A stretch of DNA of 12,065 nucleotides from Patescibacteria group bacterium UBA4067 (GCA_002382025.1 DFZB01000052.1:1-12065), one strand, 5' to 3'. Counted from the first letter of the stretch, positions 1 to 4,998 are shown. Numbers and translations are program-made. The notes: generated by a model from the letters alone, not told the origin.

Positions 1-55
1 GAATCCTCTACCCCCAGCTAGCAAACACTTCTCTTTAGAGGGGAAAAAACACAAG

Positions 56-87
56 AATCAGCCGAAAAAAAGGTTGATTTTTGTTTT
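56..87 (+). terminator. Intrinsic terminator 1
   Basis: AATCAGCC (56-63) pairs with GGTTGATT (72-79), eight pairs including one G-U, around an A-rich loop, and runs into TTTTTGTTTT. It is preceded by a second possible hairpin, CCTCTA (5-10) with TAGAGG (36-41). It probably ends transcription arriving from left of the window. Confidence 0.7.
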
Positions 88-117
88 AATAATTATATAC
101 CAATAATTTTTTAAAAG

Positions 118-166
118 ATCAGTATGTATAAAAATTGGTCAAAGATACATACTGATTTTTTGTTTT
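118..166 (+). terminator. Intrinsic terminator 2, 12-bp perfect stem
   Basis: ATCAGTATGTAT (118-129) is exactly complementary to ATACATACTGAT (145-156), with a 15-base loop, followed by TTTTTTGTTTT. With the terminator at 56-87 it forms a tandem pair, so transcription from the left is insulated strongly from the region to the right. Confidence 0.85.
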
Positions 167-167
167 C

Positions 168-287
168 ATGTATATTTTTTTTATTAATTATTATAAACCT
201 CATTGCGAATCATGTGGTATTGAAATTGAAAAAAGAAATAATCGACATACTATGTGTGTTGATTGTTGGTTAAATAATAAAAAATAG
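168..287 (+). pseudogene. Zinc-finger remnant, 39 codons, CxxC-x13-CxxC
   Basis: An ATG at 168 opens 39 codons ending at TAG 285-287. The product contains CESC, then thirteen residues, then CVDC, and ends in a short Asn/Lys tail. The spacing is identical to the C-terminal module of the protein encoded at 1053-1592 (CEDC-x13-CGEC), and the residues between are also alike (IEK, then a basic patch). There is no Shine-Dalgarno before the ATG, which directly follows a terminator T-tract. I therefore read it as the surviving 3' end of a second member of that family. A genuine zinc-knuckle microprotein is the alternative. Function unknown; binding of nucleic acid is only a guess from the zinc module. 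Confidence 0.45.
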
Positions 288-305
288 TTTCGTATAGCCG
301 TTTAG

Positions 306-322
306 GATAAGTATGCTATATA
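306..322. repeat. GATAAGTATRCTATATA motif, copy 1
   Basis: GATAAGTATGCTATATA recurs with one difference at 551-567. The centre (AGTATRCT) is palindromic or nearly so, which suits a regulator-binding site. TATATA-like ends could also serve as a -10 element for the short ORF at 370. Confidence 0.4.
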
Positions 323-369
323 GGGTATATATTATAGAAAATTAACAAAATCCCAACAGGAAAAATAAA

Positions 370-456
370 ATGTTAAAAAAAGATAAATATAATCTTCAAA
401 ATCGTCCAGAAATAAACGAAATAAATTTTATACAGTTTAATGATTATGATATATAG
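370..456 (+). CDS. Possible 28-residue microprotein
   Basis: ATG at 370 is preceded by AGGA (358-361) at eight bases, a reasonable ribosome-binding site, and the frame runs 28 codons to TAG at 454-456. The product is Asn/Ile-rich with no recognisable motif. In such AT-rich DNA an ORF of this length with a weak SD can arise by chance, so I keep it only as a candidate. I see no relation to neighbouring genes. Confidence 0.22.
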   Translation: MLKKDKYNLQNRPEINEINFIQFNDYDI

Positions 457-550
457 GGACTGTAAATAAAAAACTAGATGTTTTTGATTAGATTTCTAAA
501 TATTGGTAAGGGATATAGAAATAAATAAAAAGAAATAATTCCACTTTTTT

Positions 551-567
551 GATAAGTATACTATATA
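551..567. repeat. GATAAGTATRCTATATA motif, copy 2
   Basis: GATAAGTATACTATATA matches the copy at 306-322 at 16 of 17 positions and here holds a perfect AGTATACT palindrome. It lies about 47 bases upstream of the -35 box of the promoter at 614-641, a fitting place for an activator or repressor site. The role is inferred. Confidence 0.4.
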
Positions 568-613
568 TGAAAATATATAAAAAACCAATTTTCAACCAAT
601 ATTCCCAAAACCC

Positions 614-641
614 TTGACAAATAAAAAATATGTGATACAAT
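614..641 (+). promoter_or_regulatory. Consensus-like housekeeping promoter
   Basis: A perfect -35 box TTGACA (614-619) and a 5/6 -10 box TACAAT (636-641) are separated by 16 bases, with a TG one base before the -10 (extended -10). Transcription should start near 648 and read into the gene at 747, probably on through the zinc-ribbon and replication genes unless it stops at the terminator at 1647-1676. Confidence 0.75.
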
Positions 642-647
642 ACTATG

Positions 648-746
648 CAATTTATTTAGAAGTGAAACTTTTTTGAAAGTTTTACGTCTTATATATAGGA
701 GGTGGAAGAAAACCACAGAATAGAGAAAGGAGAAAGATATTAGATT
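648..746 (+). promoter_or_regulatory. Structured 5' leader with hairpin and orphan SD
   Basis: The predicted leader of the 747 gene starts with a hairpin, GTGAAACTTT (662-671) against AAAGTTTTAC (676-685), loop TTTG, ten pairs with one G-U. It then has an excellent SD, AGGAGGTGG (697-705), with no start codon at usable distance. A weak GTGG/CCAC stem (702-705, 713-716) overlaps that SD. The SD actually used by the gene, AAAGGAG (726-732), is 14 bases from the ATG, longer than usual. Possible roles are mRNA protection, ribosome standby or translational control; none is shown. Confidence 0.4.
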
Positions 747-1052
747 ATGAAGAAAAGATTAATTTTGAATGAAAAGAAATTTGTAGAAGAAAATTTATTG
801 GTAAATGGATTAACAGATTATTTATACCTGGGAGATATAAAACTACTTATAAAATATTGGCGATACCTGGGCGTAAACGATAAAAAAGATTTATTATTAT
901 TACTAAGCAATTATCTTAAAAAATTTTATCCTTATTTTGAATCTTTAAAAACAATACATTACCAAACCCAAATCTTAATATATAAAATTATTGGTGAAAC
1001 AAAAAGTCAAAAATTAAGAATTCCTGTTCCTGTTCCTATAACAGAAAATTAA
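747..1052 (+). CDS. N-terminal part of stop-interrupted phage protein
   Basis: 101 residues, Lys/Leu-rich, mostly predicted helical, ending in an IPVPVPITEN segment. The reading frame continues past the TAA (1050-1052) straight into the next ORF, which is in the same frame. The residues around the stop (ITEN-stop-LNF...NNRLEKILF) read like uninterrupted protein. From memory, low-GC Gram-positive genomes contain hypothetical proteins with an 'ITE-hydrophobic-KN-R-L-K-L-F' centre and a C-terminal CxxC...CxxC module, which would match the joined 281-residue product. I therefore think this is the N-terminal third or so of one protein whose GAA-type codon became TAA. No function is known. Transcription comes from the promoter at 614-641. 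Confidence 0.6.
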   Translation: MKKRLILNEKKFVEENLLVNGLTDYLYLGDIKLLIKYWRYLGVNDKKDLLLLLSNYLKKFYPYFESLKTIHYQTQILIYKIIGETKSQKLRIPVPVPITEN

Positions 1053-1592
1053 TTGAATTTTTGTCATTCAGCAAAAAACAACAGACTAGAAAAAATATTG
1101 TTTTCTATGATTGTGTTATCAAAGTATTCTCAACTCACAAAATCAAAACAAAAAACTAAAAAAGAATGGATTCCTGATCCTGATAAAACTTATGATGAAC
1201 CATTTTATAGAAGATGTTATATCTCAGACAATTTTATTTTAAAATATGCAGGAACTAAAGAAAAAAGAACTGAAAATCTTTTTTATGAATTGAGTAAGAA
1301 AAAACTCGTAAAAACTGATTTTGGATATTGTCGATGGAATGGTTCTAAAATATGGAAAGAATTAAAAATTGATAACTTCGATAACTCACCAATAAAACTG
1401 ATTGTAGATGATATTGAAAATCTTTCTAGTTTTTATCCTTTTTTCTGTGAAGATTGTAATTCGATTATTGAAAAAACAGGTTCAAGAAAAAAAGTGTGTG
1501 GGGAATGTAGAAAAATTAGAGAACGGGAACGTGTAAAACTAGCTATGAGAAAACGCAGAATTCAAAGTGTTTTAGCAAATGTTACGCGATAG
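1053..1592 (+). CDS. C-terminal part of interrupted gene, zinc module
   Basis: The frame begins with TTG directly after the preceding TAA; the first ATG is at 1107. Neither has a ribosome-binding site, so independent translation looks poor and this is probably the downstream part of one 747-1592 gene. Numbered from 1053, residues 50-95 hold a helix-rich stretch (around KEKRTENLFYELSKKKLVKT) that resembles a winged-helix segment. Residues 132-152 form CEDC-x13-CGEC, a probable zinc-binding module. The end is strongly basic (RERERVKLAMRKRR), consistent with nucleic-acid binding. That role is inferred; I do not recognise a named family. The intact 3' end argues for recent inactivation, a sequencing error, or low-level readthrough rather than old decay. 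Confidence 0.55.
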   Translation: MNFCHSAKNNRLEKILFSMIVLSKYSQLTKSKQKTKKEWIPDPDKTYDEPFYRRCYISDNFILKYAGTKEKRTENLFYELSKKKLVKTDFGYCRWNGSKIWKELKIDNFDNSPIKLIVDDIENLSSFYPFFCEDCNSIIEKTGSRKKVCGECRKIRERERVKLAMRKRRIQSVLANVTR

Positions 1593-1646
1593 TACCCCTT
1601 TTCTTTAATGTGAGAGAGATATGGGGAAAGTAAAACAAACTAAACT

Positions 1647-1676
1647 AACCTAGGAAAATTATTCTTAGGTTTTTTT
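1647..1676 (+). terminator. Intrinsic terminator after the zinc-module gene
   Basis: AACCTAGG (1647-1654) pairs with CTTAGGTT (1664-1671), eight pairs with one G-U and a nine-base loop, followed directly by a run of T. It separates the 747-1592 transcript from the zinc-ribbon/replication pair, or attenuates readthrough into it. Confidence 0.7.
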
Positions 1677-1724
1677 GAATTAACAACCAAAACAAGAAAT
1701 AACAAGAAAAGGAGAAAAAAGAAT

Positions 1725-1913
1725 ATGGAAATAAAAGAATTTATAGAACAAGAAGAGAAAAAGTTTAATGTTACTACAGTCTACATAAAACAATTGTGTT
1801 TATCCTGTGGTAGTTCGTGGGGTGTAACAATTCCACAAAACGGAAAATTAAGACCACTTGATTTTATTTGTGGTAATTGTGCTGCTAAAGAAAAAGCAGA
1901 AAAAACAAATTAA
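1725..1913 (+). CDS. Small zinc-ribbon protein
   Basis: 62 residues, started by ATG with a good SD (AAAGGAG, about ten bases upstream). A charged N-terminal helix (EIKEFIEQEEKK) is followed by CLSC at residues 25-28 and CGNC at about 49-52. These two CxxC knuckles flank a short beta-rich stretch, the pattern of a zinc ribbon. The gene lies 24 bases before the replication initiator, so the two are probably co-transcribed. Small zinc ribbons in phage early regions often bind nucleic acid or RNA polymerase, but nothing here fixes its partner. The Cys spacing differs from that of the modules at 168-287 and 1053-1592, so it is not a third copy of those. Confidence 0.7.
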   Translation: MEIKEFIEQEEKKFNVTTVYIKQLCLSCGSSWGVTIPQNGKLRPLDFICGNCAAKEKAEKTN

Positions 1914-1937
1914 TTATTATTAGGAGAATGAAAAAAA

Positions 1938-2615
1938 ATGGAGAATGAGTTAGATTTAAATCTTGTTGATTACAACCGTTATGCAAATAAAAACGGATCA
2001 GACAAAAAAAGTAAAAAAAATATTTTTGATGAAACTGGTGTTTGTTGGGTTGACTACTGTATTCACTATAAAGTAGTTACTAGAAAATACGGAACTAGTA
2101 TTGGAGTTTTATTTGATGAGATAGCTAACCAATGCAAAATGAACAAAGTTTGTACATTATCTCAGGAAACTTTAGCAAATGAAATTGGTTCTTCCTGGAA
2201 TAAAGTTTCAAGAAATTTAAAGATTATGCTGAATGAAGGATTAATAGAAAAAGTTGATCATCCAGTAAGCAAAAAAACTATTGATGGGAATACCAATTGG
2301 TATACTATCTCAAAAGAAAAAGTTTATGAACTTCAAAATGAAAAAATTGAAATAAAAGTTTCTAATAAAAATAAAATTCAAGATCAAAAAAAAGGGATAG
2401 AAAAAATCAAGAACGATGCAGAAAATAGGAAGATTCCTGTTTGGGGTGAAAACGAACCTGTTTATAATGAACCATTGGTAAATTATGACCTTCCTAATAT
2501 TACTTCAATAAAAGAAAATATAGAAGATCCTGTTGAGTTAGATTCTCCAAATGTTATTCAGGAAGATGAAACAGAGGATAAACGCAGTATTTTTGATTAT
2601 GTTGATGAAATTTAG
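1938..2615 (+). CDS. Winged-helix replication initiator protein
   Basis: 225 residues with SD TAGGAG before ATG 1938. Residues about 50-125 form a winged-helix DNA-binding domain. A helix (IGVLFDEIANQCKM) leads to the helix-turn-helix TLSQETLANEIGSSWNKVSR (73-92), the following helix with NEGLIEKV (99-106), and a wing ending in NTNWYTIS. This is the layout of the HTH_36-type initiator and replisome-organiser proteins of plasmids and phages. The C-terminal half is charged, low-complexity and probably flexible, ending in a short acidic conserved-looking tail (SIFDYVDEI) that might contact a host helicase loader or primase (inference). The iterons at 2626-2790 lie directly downstream, the best contextual evidence that it binds them to start replication. 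A transcriptional regulator is the alternative. Confidence 0.7.
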   Translation: MENELDLNLVDYNRYANKNGSDKKSKKNIFDETGVCWVDYCIHYKVVTRKYGTSIGVLFDEIANQCKMNKVCTLSQETLANEIGSSWNKVSRNLKIMLNEGLIEKVDHPVSKKTIDGNTNWYTISKEKVYELQNEKIEIKVSNKNKIQDQKKGIEKIKNDAENRKIPVWGENEPVYNEPLVNYDLPNITSIKENIEDPVELDSPNVIQEDETEDKRSIFDYVDEI

Positions 2616-2625
2616 GAAAAATCTT

Positions 2626-2790
2626 ACACCTATCATTTTGTATCCTATACCCTGTTATAGATGAAAGTTGGAAAAAAAATGATAAAAAATAAAATTCCCA
2701 TAGGATACATTTTGATAGATATACACCTATCATTTTGTATCCTATACCCCCTATCATTTTGTATCCTATACCCCTATCAAAATGTATCCT
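2626..2790. repeat. Iteron cluster, probable replication origin
   Basis: Five copies of a CCTATC-(6)-TATCC repeat. Three direct long copies share CCTATCATTTTGTATCC followed by TATACCC, at 2626-2652, 2723-2749 and 2750-2773. A shorter variant CTATCAAAATGTATCCT lies at 2774-2790, and its exact inverted copy at 2702-2718. The last three direct copies start 23-24 bases apart, about two helical turns, so a bound initiator would sit on one face. A-rich DNA lies at 2665-2698 and an AT-rich run at 2791-2828, either of which could unwind first. Position just after the initiator gene fits an iteron-regulated theta origin. Confidence 0.8.
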
Positions 2791-2834
2791 TTAAATAATA
2801 TATAACAAATTTAAAGAAAATACACTAAGAAAGT

Positions 2835-2846
2835 GTTGCAAGCAAC
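2835..2846. other. Small GTTGC-AA-GCAAC palindrome beside the origin
   Basis: GTTGC (2835-2839) and GCAAC (2842-2846) form a near-perfect 12-base palindrome between the iterons and the 2871 gene. It could be a host protein site or the leader hairpin of that gene. No further evidence. Confidence 0.25.
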
Positions 2847-2870
2847 AATTAAAAATTTGGAGAATGAAAA

Positions 2871-3092
2871 ATGAGTGAAAATGAAATATCTGAATTAATT
2901 GATAATTTTGAATATACTTTTAAAAATAAAATAGATCCTGATCGAATGAATTATATTTTAAAAGTATTTGGAATATATAAAACACAAACTGTTATTCATT
3001 GGTTTGGGTTGAAATGTGATTATCCTCCTACTAGTGGTGATCCATATAATTTTATTATTAAGCAGATTAAAAAATGGAATTGGACAGAATAA
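2871..3092 (+). CDS. Small acidic hypothetical protein
   Basis: 73 residues; ATG preceded by TTGGAGAATG, the same GGAGAATGA leader as the initiator gene (1922) and the nuclease gene (4346), which supports real translation. An N-terminal helix (SENEISELIDNFEYTFKNK) is followed by a Tyr/Trp-rich part (ILKVFGIYKT, VIHWFGLKC) and a C-terminal helix (YNFIIKQIKKWNW). I do not recognise the family and see no catalytic motif. It stands between the iteron cluster and the structured non-coding region, so a role in replication control or partition is conceivable but unsupported. Confidence 0.6.
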   Translation: MSENEISELIDNFEYTFKNKIDPDRMNYILKVFGIYKTQTVIHWFGLKCDYPPTSGDPYNFIIKQIKKWNWTE

Positions 3093-3100
3093 AACTTTAG

Positions 3101-3164
3101 CTTACCAGCGGGTAAGTTCCCTACGCTACGCTACGGGAACTTTCAGATTAATCTTATTTTTTTT
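3101..3164 (+). other. GC-rich double hairpin with CTACG repeats
   Basis: Two mutually exclusive stems overlap. One is CTTACC (3101-3106) with GGTAAG (3111-3116). The other is AAGTTCCC (3114-3121) with GGGAACTT (3135-3142), whose loop region is a run of CTACG units. A tiny AGAT/ATCT stem (3145-3154) and a T-run (3157-3164) follow. It could act as a terminator for the 2871 gene, though the T-run starts 14 bases after the main stem. Its base composition stands out sharply from the surroundings, so an inserted repeat (REP-like element) is the main alternative. Confidence 0.5.
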
Positions 3165-3203
3165 CAATTTATGGGGAAATTTAAATAACAACAATAAAAT
3201 ATC

Positions 3204-3290
3204 TCAATTCTAAGACGTTTTAAACTCTAAAAGGTCAATTTTACATACTATAAATTAAAATCGCTTAGAATGGCTAAAAATAGGCTTAAA
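3204..3290. repeat. Inverted-repeat unit A
   Basis: The left arm TCAATTCTAAGACGTTTTAA (from 3204) and the right arm TTAAAATCGCTTAGAAT (3255-3271) are imperfect reverse complements around about 30 bases. The right arm continues into a 22-base sequence (3269-3290, beginning AATGGCTAAAAATAGGC) that is repeated exactly in unit B. No ORF with a start and SD covers it. Confidence 0.7.
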
Positions 3291-3310
3291 GGGGAAGTGT
3301 AGTATTGTTT

Positions 3311-3339
3311 TTGTGTTGGATTATCAGAGGTTATATAAA
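3311..3339 (+). promoter_or_regulatory. Weak candidate promoter between the repeat units
   Basis: TTGTGT (3311-3316) and TATAAA (3334-3339) are 17 bases apart. The -10 box is 5/6 but the -35 box only 3/6. If real it would transcribe unit B and the genes from 3519. Chance matches are common in AT-rich DNA. Confidence 0.25.
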
Positions 3340-3387
3340 TAATCTTTTATTATAACATGTTTACAACCTAATTGCAATAGGTATATA

Positions 3388-3475
3388 TCAATTCTAAGCG
3401 ATTTTAAAACAGAATATGGTAGTTTGTACCTATTGAATAGTAAAACGCCTGAAAATGGCTAAAAATAGGCTTAAA
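3388..3475. repeat. Inverted-repeat unit B
   Basis: The left arm (3388-3408) matches that of unit A at 18 of 21 positions, and ATTCTAAGCGATTTTAA (3391-3407) is the exact reverse complement of 3255-3271. The right part has TAAAACGCCT (3441-3450) and the exact 22-base repeat at 3454-3475. The space between the arms holds GGTA...TACC. Units A and B start 184 bases apart. Around the pair, from 3093 to 3518, I see no credible gene. Confidence 0.7.
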
Positions 3476-3518
3476 TAAGATTCTAATAGTTTGATCAGAT
3501 GGAGGAGTAAAAAGAAAA

Positions 3519-3710
3519 ATGGATAAGTTCAGTCAAATACAGGAAAATTTAGAAAATTTAGTTTTGGGGGTTGATGAGTTAGAGTTTATGAATAATGAGT
3601 TTAATTTGTTGTTTGAAAATCTGGAGAATGATCTTCAGTATTTGAAAGACACTAATATTATTTTGTTGGATTGTGTAAAAAAATTATTAAAAGAAAGAAA
3701 GGAAATATAA
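3519..3710 (+). CDS. Small coiled-coil protein
   Basis: 63 residues with a strong SD (GGAGGAG, 3501-3507). Almost the whole chain is predicted helix with heptad-like Leu/Phe/Ile spacing (IQENLENLVLGVDELEFM, LLFENLENDLQYL), acidic in the first two thirds and basic at the end (KKLLKERKEI). No membrane segment or signal peptide. It is separated by one base from the next gene, a two-helix membrane protein, so both are translated from one message. Small coiled-coil plus small membrane protein pairs occur near phage lysis genes, and also in many unknown phage modules. Function unknown. Confidence 0.65.
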   Translation: MDKFSQIQENLENLVLGVDELEFMNNEFNLLFENLENDLQYLKDTNIILLDCVKKLLKERKEI

Positions 3711-3711
3711 A

Positions 3712-3909
3712 ATGCTAGAATTTAAAAATTTTTGGGAATCTAAAATCTTTTGGATTGGTTTGTTATCGTCTTTAATAGCTATAGGAAACTTAGTTGCTGA
3801 GTTTTTACAAGCTGGTAGTTTTAGTCCTGAAAACTTCGTTTTGCTGTTTGTTGGTGTGCTTACTATCATTTTGAGAGTTTGGTTTACTGAAACAGCTATT
3901 AATAAATAA
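3712..3909 (+). CDS. Two-helix membrane protein, possibly holin-like
   Basis: 65 residues; SD AAAGGA overlaps the end of the preceding gene. Residues 11-31 (IFWIGLLSSLIAIGNLVAEFL) and 40-56 (NFVLLFVGVLTIILRVW) are two hydrophobic segments joined by a short Gly/Ser/Pro turn, with short polar ends. The layout ESK-FW-(TM)-turn-(TM)-ILR-x-T-x-x-I is one I associate with small phage membrane proteins often left as hypothetical or called holin-like. A holin would form holes in the cytoplasmic membrane at lysis, but no endolysin gene lies in this window, which weakens the assignment. A terminator follows directly, so the gene closes the 3519-3909 operon. Confidence 0.65.
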   Translation: MLEFKNFWESKIFWIGLLSSLIAIGNLVAEFLQAGSFSPENFVLLFVGVLTIILRVWFTETAINK

Positions 3910-3917
3910 AAAAGTTT

Positions 3918-3985
3918 AATGACTTGGAGTGTGTTTACTCGGAATTTGCGCACTCCTAATTTGTCATTTGCTTCTTGTTTTTTTT
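3918..3985 (+). terminator. Two-tier hairpin terminator
   Basis: AATGAC (3918-3923) pairs with GTCATT (3963-3968), and inside it GGAGTG (3926-3931) pairs with CACTCC (3951-3956). A run of eight T (3978-3985) follows about nine bases later. It closes the coiled-coil/membrane-protein pair. Confidence 0.65.
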
Positions 3986-4029
3986 ATTAGGGGGAAATTT
4001 ATTTTTATTATTTGAATAGGAAAATGAAA

Positions 4030-4311
4030 ATGATTCTAGATTTAGAAACCAGCTTAAAAAAAACTGATTATAAAATTTTTGACAGAAACAATAAACTAAT
4101 ATCTTCTGGAAGTATTGTTAATTTAAATTCTGTTTCCAGGGTAGATGGTGATAAAATGTCGAATTTATTTTGTGAATTACATGAATTAAAAAATTTATAT
4201 AAACCTGAATTTGTTGTTTATTCGGTTTTAGGTAAAAGAATTAAAAATAGTGAAAAAGTGTTATTTTTGGTTCGTTCAATATTTTTTGATTGTTTATGTA
4301 TGGAGGTGTAA
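4030..4311 (+). CDS. Short RuvC-like protein lacking catalytic acids
   Basis: I start it at ATG 4030 because AGGA (4018-4021) is eight bases before it; TTG 4012 and ATG 4024 have poorly placed SDs. The 93-residue product begins MILDLETSLKKTDYKIFD and then NNKLISSGSI, which mirrors the first strands of RuvC-family Holliday-junction resolvases (I-L-x-I-D-P-S-x-x-x-T-G-x-x-x-x-D). PEFVVYSVLGKRIKNS mirrors the second conserved segment. Two of the acids expected in that family are altered: Asp in the first strand becomes Glu, and Glu in the second becomes Ser. The C-terminal part with the last two acids is absent; the family is usually 150-190 residues. It may be a decayed resolvase or a non-catalytic relative. 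The assignment rests on pattern only. Confidence 0.45.
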   Translation: MILDLETSLKKTDYKIFDRNNKLISSGSIVNLNSVSRVDGDKMSNLFCELHELKNLYKPEFVVYSVLGKRIKNSEKVLFLVRSIFFDCLCMEV

Positions 4312-4359
4312 TTAGTTTTTGTGTTTTTTTTAAGTGGGGATAGAAAGGAGAATGAGATT

Positions 4360-4914
4360 ATGAATAAGAATTTGGAGGAAGAATTAGAACAAAAAACAAC
4401 AGAATTTAATAACTTGAAAACAACTAAGTTAGGTGATGTTGGAGAAGAAATTGTAGATAACTGGTTATATGTGGAGGGTTTTGATGGTTGGGGAACTTCG
4501 GATATTTATTCTGTTAACCATGAAAAGAGTCATATTATTGATCGTGTTGTATTTACCAGTGGATCTATGATTGCGTTTGATGTAAAAACAAAAACAAGCA
4601 GGGATATATATCCTGATATTTCTATTGATACACCGGATTATAAAACTTATAAAAAATTGGCTGAAAATGGGAATTATGTAATGGTTTTTTTTGTAGATTA
4701 TAAGTTGAAAAAATGTTATGGTGGGTTTTTAAGTGGTGTTAGAAAAGAACGGGGTATTGATAGTGAATGTTATGTTGATGGTAGGAGGTATCCTTTTCAT
4801 GTAGATAGTTTTGGAAAAGGGGTTACCTATTTACCATTACAGAATATGACAGATTTTTTTTGTTTGAGTGATGATGATTTAGAAAGATTAAAACCGTTTA
4901 TTGGTGGGAAGTAA
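4360..4914 (+). CDS. PD-(D/E)XK-type nuclease, possible junction resolvase
   Basis: I prefer ATG 4360, which has GAAAGGAG nine bases upstream, over the GTG at 4321. Of 184 residues, 4-20 are a charged helix. GDVGEEIVDNWL (25-36) fits the first helix with its conserved Glu. D61 (HIIDRV) and D74-V-K76 (IAFDVKTK) supply the D-x(12)-DxK core of the PD-(D/E)XK nuclease fold. The following NYVMVFFVDYKLKKCYGG is the usual next beta strand. Such phage enzymes resolve branched DNA or act as restriction-like nucleases. The gene after a degenerate RuvC-like one suggests it may have taken over junction resolution (inference). Its operon ends at the terminator at 4999-5070. Confidence 0.65.
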   Translation: MNKNLEEELEQKTTEFNNLKTTKLGDVGEEIVDNWLYVEGFDGWGTSDIYSVNHEKSHIIDRVVFTSGSMIAFDVKTKTSRDIYPDISIDTPDYKTYKKLAENGNYVMVFFVDYKLKKCYGGFLSGVRKERGIDSECYVDGRRYPFHVDSFGKGVTYLPLQNMTDFFCLSDDDLERLKPFIGGK

Positions 4915-4923
4915 TTAATTTAT

Positions 4924-4978
4924 TGTATAATGTTTGTATTAAGTATGTATAATGTTTAATAGAAATTGTATAATATTT
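4924..4978. repeat. Three TGTATAATRTTT repeats
   Basis: TGTATAATGTTT occurs at 4924-4935 and 4946-4957 and TGTATAATATTT at 4967-4978, with spacing of 22 and 21 bases (two helical turns). Each holds a TATAAT box, but no good -35 box stands 16-18 bases before any of them. An operator array or an activator-dependent promoter is possible. Confidence 0.45.
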
Positions 4979-4998
4979 GTATATTGTTAAATTTTGAA

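Noticed and set aside
1..746. tRNA genes or an attachment site
   Set aside because: I saw no cloverleaf or CCA end, no integrase gene, and no direct repeat of att type in this stretch; hairpins there are terminators.
1050..1052. Stop-codon reassignment (TAA read as an amino acid) in this phage
   Set aside because: Most other genes in the window end in TAA at conserved domain ends, and TAG and TGA are also used as stops, so a changed code is not supported.
2554..2757. Minus-strand ORF of 67 codons over the initiator end and iterons
   Set aside because: It lies across the iteron cluster, its repeated residues come from the iterons, and it has no convincing SD or motif.
2626..2790. CRISPR array
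   Set aside because: Repeats adjoin almost without spacers, one is inverted, and they follow a replication initiator; iterons fit better.
3016..3213. Plus-strand ORF of 65 codons overlapping the 2871 gene
   Set aside because: Out-of-frame shadow, starts inside the 2871 gene without SD, and runs through the GC-rich hairpin.
3687..3953. Minus-strand ORF opposite the membrane protein gene
   Set aside because: Fully antisense to a well-supported gene with SD and to its terminator; composition is that of a shadow.
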